A DNA stretch of 33,415 nt from Anaerolineales bacterium. Lineage in GTDB: Bacteria; Chloroflexota; Anaerolineae; Anaerolineales; UBA4823. The position numbers and the translations under genes are program-made. Each line of letters starts with the position of its first letter. Position 1 is the first letter of the stretch. The DNA is taken from contig JAFGQI010000108.1 of NCBI GenBank assembly GCA_016935755.1, forward strand, positions 1 through 33,415, read 5' to 3'. This document shows, piece after piece, positions 6,193 to 15,370 of the stretch. The notes beneath the pieces were generated by a model. The model saw only the letters and a program-made list of their open reading frames with translations. It ran no database searches and was not told the DNA's origin.

Positions 6193-9100
6193 TTATAGCA
6201 CGGCCTGCAGCCAGACTGTAAAAGTGCTGCCCTTTTCAGGCAGGCTTTGGACGGTAATATGCCCTCCCATGCGCTCCATGATTTCTTTGCAGATCGCCAG
6301 GCCCAGCCCAGTGCCTGGGGCTCCGGACTTCCTGCTGGCGCTGCCCCGGAAGAAGCGTTCAAAGACATGGGGCAGTTCCTCTGGCTGGATGCCTGCACCG
6401 GTGTCGCTGATGGAGATTGTGACCCAGTTCTCGTTTTCCAACTGCTTGAGATTGGTGGTCAGCAGGATTGCCCCCTGGGCGGGGGTGTAGTTGAAGGCAT
6501 TGGTCAGCAGATTGGATAACACCTGGGTGATCAGGCGTGGGTCGGCCAGGGCATTGGGCAAATCGGCTGCGGGTTCGTATCTTAAACTCAGCTCGCGTTG
6601 TGCAGCCATAGGAGCGCGATCATCGACCAGGGTGCGGGTCATGGTTTCGATGTTGACGGCTTGGATCTCGAATGCCACCCGGTTGGATTCGAGCCGGGAT
6701 ATGGTTAACAGCCCCTCGATGAGATGAGTCAGCCGGTCTGTCTCGCGGCGCAGGGTCTCCAGATAGCGTCTGCGGGATTCTTCGGCGCGCTCGCTGGCAA
6801 GTAAATCCAGATAAAGGCTGAGATTTGTCAGGGGAGTGCGCAGCTCGTGCGAGACATCGGAAACAAAGCGGGTTTTCATCTGATCCAGCTCTCTGAAGCG
6901 AGTGATATCCCGGTAGACAATCACCCAGCCGGTTTGGCCTCCCTCCAAAGGCAAAGTGGACGCCAGAGCCTGGTATGCGCGCCCTTTCACTTCCAGCACC
7001 GCCTTTTCGTCAGGCATCTGGCCGCTTTTCAGGCGCTTCAAGAATTCTGGCTCAAACAGATTCTGGCGCTCTTCTTCTGCCTGCTGGTAGAGGCTCTCGC
7101 CAGAATGATTGACTTCCAGCAAATGACCAGCCTCATCCAGCACGAACACCGCCTCTGGCACCGAGGCCAGGATGACTTCGATGCGCTCCTTGGCTGCGCT
7201 GACCTCAGCCGTGCGCTCGCGGACGCGGTCTTCCAAAGCAGCGGTGTACTTCTGAAGATCTGAGTACAGGTTGGCGTTATGCATCGCTGCGGCTGCGTTG
7301 GCTGCAAAGGCCTGCATTTGACGCGTAGTAGTGCGATCGAAATAATCTGGTTGATCGCTGTACACGTTGAGAAATCCAATCACCTTCCCATAAATGATCA
7401 GGGGCACTCCTGCATAGGATTGGACCCATAGCGATTCGGGAAAGCTTTGCCACAGATCGCTGCTTTTCGTGTTTGAGATGAGAATCGATAGCCCGGTCAG
7501 CAGCATGTGGTTCAAGTTTGGGGTGGATAAAGGCAGGCTGGACTTAGATGTCAGGCTTTCACTCTGATCCGGCTCAGACCTGGGGAGTTGTCGCACAATG
7601 TAAGCATGTTCCCCTTCAATCAACATCAGATTTACCGACCGGCACGGAACTACCTGCAAGGTTTGTTCCAGAATTTGATCGAGGACTTCATCAAGATTCA
7701 GGGAGCTGTTTAGACCGGCTGAAGCCTCCGCCAGGGCTTCGGCCAGCTGACGCTGGCTGTGTTCGGCCTGGTAGAGGTGCGCGTTTTGCAGGGCAATGGT
7801 GAGGTTATTTACAACCGTTGCCAACATTTGTTTCGTAGCATAGGAAAATTGCTGCGGGTGGCGATAATATAACGCCAGCACACCTGCAGGTTGGCTGTTG
7901 TGGAAAACAGGTTGGGTCATTAAAGCGCGCATCTCGCGACAGGTCAAAGCAGAGATGCCTTCTTCGGCTGTGGAAAATCCCTCAACATCGTTAACATATA
8001 TGGGATTTGAGAGAAGTGCTCGGATGCCTGGAGGTGTTTCTGCCAGCTGCGCCTGGATTTGAATGGCACATTCCTCATCCATCTTGTGGGTAAATAAATC
8101 CATCACCTGGGCGCCCTGGCTGTCCATCAGGAAAATCGCGCTGGCGTCTGCGTCCAACAGCTCTTCACTCGCGCCGAGAATCGCCTGGTAAATCTCGTGG
8201 GGATCGTGAATCTGCACCAGTTCAGTTGTCAGCCGGTTCAGAGTGATCAGCCGGTTTTCATACTTGTGTCCGTGAGTGGTGTCGCGCAAACTGACGACAA
8301 TGGTGGCGGGTTCTCCCTGAAGATTTCGTACCAGGGAGGCTTTGAATGAGATGAATGATTTTCCGGTCGGCCTGGGCATTTCCAGCTCGATCAAATACTG
8401 CCCATCGCGCCACAACTGCGGCGCTAATTCGTTCAACACCTGGCGCGATTGCTGCGGGGTCATAAAACGAAACACTCGTCGGCCTACCATCTCTTGCTGA
8501 GAGAAGCCAAACATCTCTGCCAGGGTCGGGTTGGCGTAGATGATCCGGCCTCTAACATCGGTAATCAGCATACCATCGCGCATGGTCTCTGCTGCAGAGC
8601 TCAAGAAGGCCTGCTGTCGGCGCGCCTCAAGGCTGACCAGAGCATGGGCAAGGTTATCGGCTAATTCCTGCAGCAGGTTTGTTTCTTCGGGGTTGCTGAA
8701 AGCCTTTGAAAGGATGGAATAGACATTCAACACCCCCAGGCAGCGCTCCTGGTGGCGGATGGGGAAGGCCGCGTAGGCAGGGAAGCCGGCTTCTGACAGG
8801 CGTCTCTGCCAATCCCTGTGCTGAGGATCGAGAAAAGAGGCGGTTATGATCACCGCCTGATGATTGCGCAGGACAGCGTTGGATGGGGCGTCTGGAGGGA
8901 TTTGATCTTCGTTGGGAAGGATGGCGGATATTTTATTCAGGCGCGGCCCGGCTTTTGCTCTCAGGCGTAAGGGTTTCCCTTGCACCTCGGCCATGCCAAT
9001 CCAGATCAGCGAGTAATCTCGCCCTTGAGCCAGGAGTTTGCAGACCTGGTCGAGCAAGGCCTGGGGGTTGTTCGCCTGTACGATCAGCCCATTGATTTGA

Positions 9101-9900
9101 CTGATGGTGCGCAGCAGGCTGTAATGAAATTGGGCGCGGGCTTCAAGCTGCAGGCGGGTGGTGAACAGGTCCAACACCGGGCGAGCCGTGGTCGCCGCGC
9201 TGTTAGGGAAAATGTGCGCCGCCCGCGACAGGTAAAGCATAGCGATGGGCCATAGGATTGCCCCGGCGATGCTCTTGCCTATCAGGTTCGGCGCCAGCTG
9301 CCCAGGCCAACTGGGCGTTCCCAGGTAGGCCAGGAGGGGGAAGACCAGCGCGTCGCTCCATAAAGCAGCCATCAGCGCGGCGCCGCTGGCCATCAGGCTG
9401 GGAAAATGGCCGCGCCAGTTGCTCAGCGATTGGTAAACGATCACCAGCACGATCATATCGATCGGGATGGTCAGGGCGGAGGCAATTGGGATGCGTGCAG
9501 GTGGGTTGGTAGAAGCAGTTGGAAATGTGATCAGCCCCGGAGAGGGCTGGTAGAAGGATGGGATGGTTAAGAGCAGAGCGATCAGGAAAGTAACGGAAAC
9601 CAGGCCGATCAGGGTATTGCGCGCCCGAGTCGAGCCATTCACCACATAAATAATGAGCAGTCCCAACAGGATGGGTGGCAGCAGCACATAAGAACCCAGG
9701 GAAAGCTGCAGGGGGACGGCGCCAATATTTAGCGTATACATGCCAAGCGAGCGTAACTGGAGCGCGGCCACCAGCGCTCCCAGGCCAAAAATGGGATACA
9801 TCAGCCCTAACCGGTTGTGCAAACGGTGCAGCAGGATCACAAAAGCGCTGGCGAGACACAATTCTAAGATGACGATCACCAGATTCAAATAGATGGACAT
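6193..9900 (-). CDS. Membrane sensor histidine kinase with three GAF and two PAS domains
   Basis: About 1235 residues. The N-terminal 235 residues hold six or seven membrane segments, including [12 protein letters not shown] and [12 protein letters not shown], which recall VUT/YhhQ-type carriers. Then come GAF (about 290-430), PAS (436-545, [23 protein letters not shown]), GAF (555-715), GAF (725-870), a coiled coil (870-905) and PAS (905-1000). The HisKA H-box [13 protein letters not shown] has the phospho-acceptor His near 1018. HATPase follows, with N-box [16 protein letters not shown] and GTGLGLAI. It should autophosphorylate and pass phosphate to a response regulator, but none is encoded nearby. 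ATG 9900 is preferred to a TTG at 9924. The gene is 38 bases upstream of icmA, on the same strand and with no terminator between. Domain borders are approximate. Confidence 0.88.
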   Translation of the reverse strand: MSIYLNLVIVILELCLASAFVILLHRLHNRLGLMYPIFGLGALVAALQLRSLGMYTLNIGAVPLQLSLGSYVLLPPILLGLLIIYVVNGSTRARNTLIGLVSVTFLIALLLTIPSFYQPSPGLITFPTASTNPPARIPIASALTIPIDMIVLVIVYQSLSNWRGHFPSLMASGAALMAALWSDALVFPLLAYLGTPSWPGQLAPNLIGKSIAGAILWPIAMLYLSRAAHIFPNSAATTARPVLDLFTTRLQLEARAQFHYSLLRTISQINGLIVQANNPQALLDQVCKLLAQGRDYSLIWIGMAEVQGKPLRLRAKAGPRLNKISAILPNEDQIPPDAPSNAVLRNHQAVIITASFLDPQHRDWQRRLSEAGFPAYAAFPIRHQERCLGVLNVYSILSKAFSNPEETNLLQELADNLAHALVSLEARRQQAFLSSAAETMRDGMLITDVRGRIIYANPTLAEMFGFSQQEMVGRRVFRFMTPQQSRQVLNELAPQLWRDGQYLIELEMPRPTGKSFISFKASLVRNLQGEPATIVVSLRDTTHGHKYENRLITLNRLTTELVQIHDPHEIYQAILGASEELLDADASAIFLMDSQGAQVMDLFTHKMDEECAIQIQAQLAETPPGIRALLSNPIYVNDVEGFSTAEEGISALTCREMRALMTQPVFHNSQPAGVLALYYRHPQQFSYATKQMLATVVNNLTIALQNAHLYQAEHSQRQLAEALAEASAGLNSSLNLDEVLDQILEQTLQVVPCRSVNLMLIEGEHAYIVRQLPRSEPDQSESLTSKSSLPLSTPNLNHMLLTGLSILISNTKSSDLWQSFPESLWVQSYAGVPLIIYGKVIGFLNVYSDQPDYFDRTTTRQMQAFAANAAAAMHNANLYSDLQKYTAALEDRVRERTAEVSAAKERIEVILASVPEAVFVLDEAGHLLEVNHSGESLYQQAEEERQNLFEPEFLKRLKSGQMPDEKAVLEVKGRAYQALASTLPLEGGQTGWVIVYRDITRFRELDQMKTRFVSDVSHELRTPLTNLSLYLDLLASERAEESRRRYLETLRRETDRLTHLIEGLLTISRLESNRVAFEIQAVNIETMTRTLVDDRAPMAAQRELSLRYEPAADLPNALADPRLITQVLSNLLTNAFNYTPAQGAILLTTNLKQLENENWVTISISDTGAGIQPEELPHVFERFFRGSASRKSGAPGTGLGLAICKEIMERMGGHITVQSLPEKGSTFTVWLQAVL

Positions 9901-10002
9901 ACGAAAGCCTTTTTCACCAAACAATCGTCAAGCTCATTGTGGTATATTTGCTGCTATGCATGCAAAGAATAATGAGCTGTTTGAAAAGCCTGGGAGAGAG
10001 AT
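9901..10002. promoter_or_regulatory. Divergent intergenic region with inverted repeat
   Basis: This 102-base AT-rich gap separates the divergently transcribed sensor kinase and beta-helix lipoprotein genes, so it should hold both promoters. I found no convincing -35/-10 pair on either strand. A perfect 8-bp inverted repeat, AGCTCATT (9931-9938) and AATGAGCT (9971-9978), and an inner TGCATGCA palindrome (9957-9964) are candidate operator sequences. Confidence 0.4.
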
Positions 10003-11466
10003 GTGCTGAGAAAGCGTCTGCTCTCACTGATGATTATAATCTTTATTCTGGCGGGCTGCGGCGCTTCTGAGCGGATTGACCCCCTTGAAATGCCGGGATC
10101 TGCGGTAAGGGTCACCCTGCCCGCCGCTTCTGTTCAAGCTCCTGCTGAAACCCCTGCCGAAGCCATCCAGGGGGAAACGTATTATGTTGCCACGAACGGG
10201 GACGATCTTAACCCTGGCAGCGCCCTGGCGCCCTGGCGCACCCTGCAGCACGCCGTTGAGCAGGTTCTGCCAGGCGATACCATCCTGGTGATGAGCGGGA
10301 CTTACCAGGGGATGCGCATCGAGACATCTGGCAGCGCCCAGGCCTGGATCAGCTTGAAAGCCGCGCCAGGAGCGCAGGTGATCGTCAATGCTCCCGGGCC
10401 GGGGAACAAGCACGACAGCAACATTGAAATTGAAACCTGGGAAGGCGAGGGGGTGGTGGCCTATTGGATCGTCGAGGGGCTGGAGGTCGCCAACGCCCCA
10501 GGTTGGGGCATTGATCTGCGCGGCAGCGAAGATCATAAATCTCACCATCTGACCATTCGCAATAACAAAGTCCATCACAATGGGGTGGCTTCAGGCAAAA
10601 CCGGCATTTTTGCAGCTTTTGTAGATGATCTGCTGATCGAGGGGAATGAGAGCTATGCCAACGGCGAGCATGGCGTCTATGTCAGCAACAGCAGCGACCG
10701 CTATGTGGTGCGGGGAAATAAGCTGTATCAAAATCAGGGCTGCGGCGTGCACCAAAACGGCGATGCCAGCATGGGCGGCGATGGCATCCTGTCCGATGGG
10801 GTGGTTGAGAACAACCTGATTTATGGAAATGGGGCTTCAGGCGGGGCAGCTATCAATATGGATGGAGTGGTGAATGCGCTGGTGCGCAACAACCTGATTT
10901 ATGATAATACCGCCACCGGGATCGCGATTTTCCAGCAAGATGGGGCGGTGTGCTCGCAGAACAACCGCATCCTGCACAACACCATCCTAATGCCCGCCAA
11001 CGGGCGTTGGGCCGTGCTCATCGGCGGAACCGGCTGCACGGGCAATCAGCTCTATAACAATATCATCTTATCGCTGCACAGCTATCGCGGCGCCATCAGC
11101 CTGCCCGCGCCAGCTGTGGCTGGCTTTGAGAGCGATTACAATATCGTCGCAGACCGGTTTACCACCGATGACGGGGATTCGATCTTGAGCCTGGCGCAGT
11201 GGCAGTCAAACGGGTATGATTTGCACTCGTTCCTGGGTCTCTCGGATGATCTTTTTGTCAATTCTGCCAGCAAGGATTTTCATCTTGTGGAGGACAGCCC
11301 AGCGGTTGATGCAGGGTTTGATCTGCCGGATGTAACCGCCGATTTGGATGGGCAGCCGCGACCATCGGGCGATGGGTATGATACCGGAGCGTATGAATAC
11401 CAGCAGATGATCGGTCTGGACCCGAGAGCCTATTTCGCCTTGATCATCGCCCGGCTGACGCCTTGA
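10003..11466 (+). CDS. Lipoprotein with right-handed parallel beta-helix
   Basis: A 487-residue exported lipoprotein. The N-terminus MLRKRLLSLMIIIFILAGC is a lipoprotein signal, with LAGC giving a lipidated Cys19. The segment YYVATNGDDLNPGSALAPW opens a DUF1565-like beta-helix start. It is followed by many short repeats (IRNNKVHHNG, IEGNESYANGEHGVYV, VVENNLIYGNG, LVRNNLIYDNTATGI) typical of PbH1 coils in polysaccharide lyases and related proteins. The C-terminus has the common DLDGQPRP...DTGAYEY ending. It probably binds or cleaves a polysaccharide on the cell surface, but I could not pick out catalytic residues. The start is GTG with GGGAGAG just upstream. It diverges from the sensor kinase gene. 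The fold is confident and the activity unknown. Confidence 0.85.
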   Translation: MLRKRLLSLMIIIFILAGCGASERIDPLEMPGSAVRVTLPAASVQAPAETPAEAIQGETYYVATNGDDLNPGSALAPWRTLQHAVEQVLPGDTILVMSGTYQGMRIETSGSAQAWISLKAAPGAQVIVNAPGPGNKHDSNIEIETWEGEGVVAYWIVEGLEVANAPGWGIDLRGSEDHKSHHLTIRNNKVHHNGVASGKTGIFAAFVDDLLIEGNESYANGEHGVYVSNSSDRYVVRGNKLYQNQGCGVHQNGDASMGGDGILSDGVVENNLIYGNGASGGAAINMDGVVNALVRNNLIYDNTATGIAIFQQDGAVCSQNNRILHNTILMPANGRWAVLIGGTGCTGNQLYNNIILSLHSYRGAISLPAPAVAGFESDYNIVADRFTTDDGDSILSLAQWQSNGYDLHSFLGLSDDLFVNSASKDFHLVEDSPAVDAGFDLPDVTADLDGQPRPSGDGYDTGAYEYQQMIGLDPRAYFALIIARLTP

Positions 11467-11510
11467 AGTCTTATGCAGAGGTGAGTGCACTTGTGGAGAT
11501 AGAATTGTAG

Positions 11511-12146
11511 ATGGGCAGGCTGATCGTTGTGGCAGGGATTTCTGGGGTGGGCAAGACCGCCCTGACCCGGCGCCTGTGTGAACTGCTGCCCCTGGTCACA
11601 GGGTTGGAACAGCATGAAGAGAGACCCTTTCAGGCATTATTCGCCCGGGAGCACAGCCGCTTTTCGTTGGCGAACCAGTTCGATTATCTGCTCTTCCGCG
11701 CCGAACAGGAGCTTGCCATCCGCGAGAGCCAGAAGGATGGCATTATCGATGGAGGCCTGGAACTGGATTATTTTCTCTTCAGCCATCTTTTCTACCAAAA
11801 GGGTTATTTATCCACCGAAGAATTCCGCCTCTGCCAGCGGCTGTATCGTATTTTGCGCCAGGCGCTGCCTGCGCCTGACTTGATCCTGTATCTGCGGGCG
11901 CCATTGAGCCTGGTGGCGCGGCGTTTTGCTGCCCGCGGCCGGTCGCTCGAAATTGCCGAGCTGGCGGATATGGAAGACATGGAGCGACTGCTGGAACAGT
12001 GGATGCAGGCGGTGCAGGACACCCCGGTAATCCAGGTGGATGCCAGCCAGGATGATCCCCTTTACACGCGCGTTGGCGAGGAGCTATCCAGGCGCATCCA
12101 GGCGGTTCTCAAAAATTCGCCAGGCGCTCAGGATCAGGATGGTTGA
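11511..12146 (+). CDS. Deoxynucleoside-kinase-like P-loop protein
   Basis: A 211-residue cytoplasmic protein. The P-loop AGISGVGKT sits at residues 8-16. LEQHEERPF (32-40) resembles the EEP region that carries the catalytic Glu of deoxynucleoside kinases, and FSLANQFDYLLFRAEQ (51-66) matches the family's F..Q...L..R helix. PDLILYLRAPLSLVARRFAARGR fits the PDLiiYL and LID arginine segments. The usual DRS/ERS motif reads DGG (80-82), so the conserved Arg is missing and substrate or activity may differ. A stop codon directly precedes the ATG, fixing the earliest start; GGAG lies about 13 bases upstream. It overlaps the Nudix gene by 8 bases, suggesting translational coupling and a shared role in nucleotide metabolism. 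Confidence 0.7.
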   Translation: MGRLIVVAGISGVGKTALTRRLCELLPLVTGLEQHEERPFQALFAREHSRFSLANQFDYLLFRAEQELAIRESQKDGIIDGGLELDYFLFSHLFYQKGYLSTEEFRLCQRLYRILRQALPAPDLILYLRAPLSLVARRFAARGRSLEIAELADMEDMERLLEQWMQAVQDTPVIQVDASQDDPLYTRVGEELSRRIQAVLKNSPGAQDQDG

Positions 12147-12618
12147 GGCCACGCTTTGTTTTTTGGTGCAGGGGAAGCCCATCAGCCAGGTCTTATTGGG
12201 TTGGAAGAAGAGGGGCTTCGGCTGCGGTAAATATGGCGGATTTGGCGGCAAGGTCGAGGCTGGTGAAACGATTCGGCAGGCTGCCTTGCGCGAGATGGAA
12301 GAAGAGAGCAGCGTGCGGGTAGTTCCCGAACATTGCGATTACGTGGGGCGGCTCGACTTCAGGTTTCCCTTCCGTCCGGGGTGGAGCCAGGTAGTGCATG
12401 TCTTCCTGGCGACCCGCTGGCGTGGAGAACCCAGGGAAAGCGGCGAAATGCGACCTCTCTGGTTCGCCCTGGCGCAGATCCCCTATGCCAGCATGTGGCA
12501 GGACTCGATCCACTGGCTGCCGCCCATCCTGGCTGGCAGACGACTGGAGGCGGTGTTCACCTTCAAAGCTGACAACGAAACCGTCGATGAATATGAAATC
12601 AAAGATTTTATCGGATGA
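12139..12618 (+). CDS. Nudix hydrolase, MTH1/8-oxo-dGTPase-like
   Basis: A 159-residue Nudix protein, close to the 156 residues of human MTH1. The segment GFGCGKYGGFGGKVEAGET (26-44) is typical of the MTH1-like group. The Nudix box (37-59) reads GKVEAGE, seven residues, then REMEEESSV. All metal-binding Glu residues are present, but the Gly near the end of the box is Ser58. MTH1-type enzymes hydrolyse oxidised purine (deoxy)nucleoside triphosphates to monophosphates. The start ATG at 12139 lies inside the end of the kinase gene; the upstream open frame is out-of-frame coding sequence of that gene. Pairing with a deoxynucleoside-kinase-like protein suggests nucleotide pool care. Exact substrate is inferred. 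Confidence 0.85.
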   Translation: MVEATLCFLVQGKPISQVLLGWKKRGFGCGKYGGFGGKVEAGETIRQAALREMEEESSVRVVPEHCDYVGRLDFRFPFRPGWSQVVHVFLATRWRGEPRESGEMRPLWFALAQIPYASMWQDSIHWLPPILAGRRLEAVFTFKADNETVDEYEIKDFIG

Positions 12619-12714
12619 TCCGGCCGCGGATCCAATATTGCTCGAGAAATTGACCCTGAGAAAACCCGAGAATCAACTAAAATTACACTTACTCAATAGA
12701 GAGAGGAGTTTACC

Positions 12715-13434
12715 ATGGCAGACTTAATTGAATACCAAATCTTTGGCGCGGATATGCAGCTGGTTGAGATCGTGTTGGATCCTGGCGAGGGGGTGCAGGC
12801 AGAAGTCGGCGTGATGGCGTATATGGAAGAGGGCATTGAGATGCAAACCAAGGCAGAGGGGGGACTTATCAAAGGCCTGGCGCGCATGGTTACCGGGGAA
12901 ACCTTTTTTATTACCACCTTTGTCCATAAAGGCGGGGAAGGGAAATCGCGGGTTGGTTTTGCCGCTCCTTATCCTGGTAAGATCATCCCGCTCGACCTGG
13001 CAGCCCTGGGGGGGAGCTTCTTATGTCAGAAGGATGCATTCTTATGTGCAGCCAGAGGGGTAGGTATCGAAGTGGCCTTTACCCGCAAGCTGAAGGCGGG
13101 TGTGTTCGGAGGCGAGGGGTTCATCCTGCAGCGCTTGAAAGGGGATGGTCTGGCTTTTATCCATGCTGGGGGCACGATCATTGAGAAGAACTTAGAGCGC
13201 GGCCAGACTCTGCGCCTGGATACAGGCTGCCTGGTGGCATTTTCATCTACGATTGATTATGACATTAAGTTTGTGGGCGGTTTTCGCAATGCCTTGTTTG
13301 GCGGCGAGGGGCTCTTCCTGGCTGTGCTGAAAGGCCCAGGAAAAGTTTACCTGCAGAGTCTGCCTTTTTCACGCTTAGCGGATCGGATTGGCGCGGCGAT
13401 CGTCAAGCCCGAGGCATTGGTATCCTCAGATTAA
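12715..13434 (+). CDS. AIM24 / TIGR00266 family protein
   Basis: A 239-residue soluble beta-rich protein. It has the repeated short Gly-rich strands typical of this family: EYQIFGADMQLVEI, VGVMAYMEEGIEM, GGSFLCQKDAFLCAA, GEGFILQRLKGDG and GEGLFLAVLKGPG. The family is related in fold to the tryptophan RNA-binding attenuation protein and is widespread in bacteria with no settled biochemical role; the yeast member AIM24 is mitochondrial. A good ribosome binding site (GAGGAG, 8 bases before ATG) supports the start. It lies 96 bases after the Nudix gene and 11 bases before the RmlB-like gene. I found no convincing promoter in the 96-base gap. Family call is confident; function unknown. Confidence 0.85.
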   Translation: MADLIEYQIFGADMQLVEIVLDPGEGVQAEVGVMAYMEEGIEMQTKAEGGLIKGLARMVTGETFFITTFVHKGGEGKSRVGFAAPYPGKIIPLDLAALGGSFLCQKDAFLCAARGVGIEVAFTRKLKAGVFGGEGFILQRLKGDGLAFIHAGGTIIEKNLERGQTLRLDTGCLVAFSSTIDYDIKFVGGFRNALFGGEGLFLAVLKGPGKVYLQSLPFSRLADRIGAAIVKPEALVSSD

Positions 13435-13445
13435 CAGGAGTGATG

Positions 13446-14459
13446 ATGTCTACGATTTTTGTTACCGGGGGGGCTGGTTTCATCGGCTCGAATTTTATCC
13501 GCTACTGGTTGGAGAGCCATCCAGATGATTTTGTGATCAACTATGATTTGCTCACCTATGCCGGCAACCTGGCGAACCTGGAGGATGTGGCCCAGCAGCA
13601 TTCTGAGCGGTATTTGTTTGTGCGCGGCGATATCAGCAACTACCAGCTTGCCCGGCATCTCTTTGATCGCTTTCACCCGGATTGGGTGGTCAACTTTGCC
13701 GCCGAGTCGCATAACAGCCGGGCGGTGGTCAACCCGGAAATCTTCTTCCAGACCAACGTGCTGGGGACGCAGCGCCTGCTCCAGGCGGCGCGCGATGCCG
13801 GGCTGCCCAGGTTCCACCATATCTCGACCTGCGAGGTGTACGGCGATCTGGCGCTCGATTCGGATGAACGCTTCTACGAGACATCGCCATACCGGCCGCG
13901 CACGCCCTACAACGCCTCCAAGGCGGCTGCTGATATGGCCGTGCGCGCCTACCATGAAACTTTCGGGCTGCCGGTGACCATCTCGAACTGCGCCAACAAC
14001 TACGGCCCGTACCAGTTCCCCGAAAAGCTGATCCCTTATTTCACCATCCGCCTGATGCAGGGGCAGAAGATGCCGCTCTATAAGAGCAGCCTCAATCGGC
14101 GCGAGTGGATTCATGTGCTGGATCACTGCCAGGCCATTGAGCTGATTCTGCTCAAGGGCCAGATTGGCGAGACCTACAATGTCGGCACCGGGTTGGAATT
14201 GGATGTGGAGACGGTGGCCGACCTGCTGCTGGAAGCGTTTGGGCTGGATGCCTCATACAAAAGCTATGTGGAAGACCGGCCTGGGCATGACCGGCGCTAT
14301 CTGCTGGATGCGACCAAGATCCGCACCCAGTTGGGCTGGCAGCCGCAGATTGATTTTCAAAGCGGCTTCAAGGAAACTGTGGCATGGTACTGGCAGCGCC
14401 CCGACTGGTGGCAGCCGCTCTTGAAGAAGCTGGCGGTGGACGAGAGCGCCTGGAAATAG
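13446..14459 (+). CDS. RmlB-like NAD-dependent nucleotide-sugar SDR with altered active site
   Basis: A 337-residue extended short-chain dehydrogenase closest by eye to dTDP-glucose 4,6-dehydratase. It has the NAD loop GGAGFIGS (8-15), YDLLTYAGN (33-41), FHHISTCEVYGDL (123-135), the Tyr155/Lys159 pair in TPYNASK, NNYGPYQFPEKLIP and NRREWIHVLDH. RmlB normally has Thr-Asp-Glu in STDEVYG; here it is Thr128-Cys129-Glu130. The usual SHVDRS reads SHNSRA. The Asp helps eliminate the C6 hydroxyl, so a 4,6-dehydratase reaction is uncertain; a decarboxylase or epimerase is possible. ATG 13446 is chosen from GTG-ATG-ATG because AGGAG lies 5 bases upstream. No rmlA, C or D is nearby. Dinucleotide binding and fold are confident. 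Confidence 0.82.
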   Translation: MSTIFVTGGAGFIGSNFIRYWLESHPDDFVINYDLLTYAGNLANLEDVAQQHSERYLFVRGDISNYQLARHLFDRFHPDWVVNFAAESHNSRAVVNPEIFFQTNVLGTQRLLQAARDAGLPRFHHISTCEVYGDLALDSDERFYETSPYRPRTPYNASKAAADMAVRAYHETFGLPVTISNCANNYGPYQFPEKLIPYFTIRLMQGQKMPLYKSSLNRREWIHVLDHCQAIELILLKGQIGETYNVGTGLELDVETVADLLLEAFGLDASYKSYVEDRPGHDRRYLLDATKIRTQLGWQPQIDFQSGFKETVAWYWQRPDWWQPLLKKLAVDESAWK

Positions 14460-14470
14460 CGCCGCTATTT
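14454..14470. terminator. Palindrome covering both convergent stop codons
   Basis: AAATAGCG-C-CGCTATTT is a perfect 8-bp inverted repeat. It contains the TAG stop of the RmlB-like gene on + and the TAG stop of the alpha/beta hydrolase on minus. With only 5 bases between the genes it is the only candidate terminator. The stem tails supply three T bases on each strand, so it is weak by the usual standard. Confidence 0.45.
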
Positions 14471-15358
14471 ACGCTCCAGCAAGGCCTGATCAAAAAAATC
14501 TAACACCCGCTGTTCATAGGCCTGCGGTGCGACCTGATGGTTGCCTCCATGCCCGCCCCCAGGCACAACCCACAGTTGTTTTGGCTCTTGAGCCGCTTCA
14601 TATTGCAGATTGGCGCGCCCGCTTCTTGCTTCCTTCTCGCCGAAGATCAGCAGCACCGGGCGCGGGCTGAGAGCGGGCAGATCATCCACCGGGCTGATCT
14701 GCCAGGGATTTGACCCGCTTTGCAGCCAGAAACAGGCCGCCACCAGGTGCAGAAACAGGCTGCGCTGAATCGGTTTGGGCGAACCAGGCTCCGTAAAGTC
14801 ATCTCCCAGGTTGAAGTAGCCGCCGTCATTCAGGATGGCGGTAATCTGCGGGTAGCGTGCGGCGGCGCGGATGGCGGTCACCCCGCCCATCGAAAAGCCG
14901 TATGCGCCCACGTTCTTGACCTCCGGCCTGTGCAGCAGAAAATCCAGACCCGCGGCGGCGTCCAGGATTTCGTCTGCGCCCAGGGTGACAGGCGCGGGGG
15001 GCGCGGTGCAGGCGCGGCTGTCGATTTGCAAGACCCCATAACCTGCCTGGACGAGAAAAGAAATCTCAGGCAGCCGCTCGCCCAGCGAACCGTTCAGCCC
15101 GCCGAGCGCCAGGATGGCGGCGCCATTCTGAGCAGGATAATACCAGGCGCGCAGCGCCAGCCCATCGCGGGTGGTCAGGAGATGCTCCTGCGGAGGCGGC
15201 AGCGCTGAGATCGGGGGTGGATCTGTCTGGCAGGCCGGGTGGGTCAGGGCATCAACATACGCCCAGGCTAAACTTGCATTGACTCCCAGATAAGCCAGCA
15301 GGCCGACCAGCAGGGCGAAAGCGGTCAAGCGCAGCAGGCGTTGGCGGGAAAGGCGCAT
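14465..15358 (-). CDS. Membrane-anchored alpha/beta hydrolase
   Basis: A 297-residue protein with one N-terminal membrane segment (about 9-35), so the enzyme domain is probably outside the membrane. The nucleophile elbow is YGFSMGG with Ser156. The likely oxyanion region is ALGGLNGS (84-91). The late histidine lies in VPGGGHGGN. The usual Asp loop after strand beta7 reads LIFGEKEARSG, so the catalytic acid may be Glu. Similarity is to the S9/DUF-type alpha/beta hydrolases acting on esters or peptides; substrate unknown. It is the last gene of the minus-strand series and starts 12 bases after the radical SAM gene. It converges with the RmlB-like gene. Confidence 0.8.
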   Translation of the reverse strand: MRLSRQRLLRLTAFALLVGLLAYLGVNASLAWAYVDALTHPACQTDPPPISALPPPQEHLLTTRDGLALRAWYYPAQNGAAILALGGLNGSLGERLPEISFLVQAGYGVLQIDSRACTAPPAPVTLGADEILDAAAGLDFLLHRPEVKNVGAYGFSMGGVTAIRAAARYPQITAILNDGGYFNLGDDFTEPGSPKPIQRSLFLHLVAACFWLQSGSNPWQISPVDDLPALSPRPVLLIFGEKEARSGRANLQYEAAQEPKQLWVVPGGGHGGNHQVAPQAYEQRVLDFFDQALLERK

Positions 15359-15370
15359 GGCAGGTAAAGG

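Noticed and set aside
12650..12683. TTGACC as -35 of a promoter for the AIM24 gene
   Set aside because: No acceptable -10 lies 16-18 bases downstream; the nearest TAAAAT is 22 bases away.
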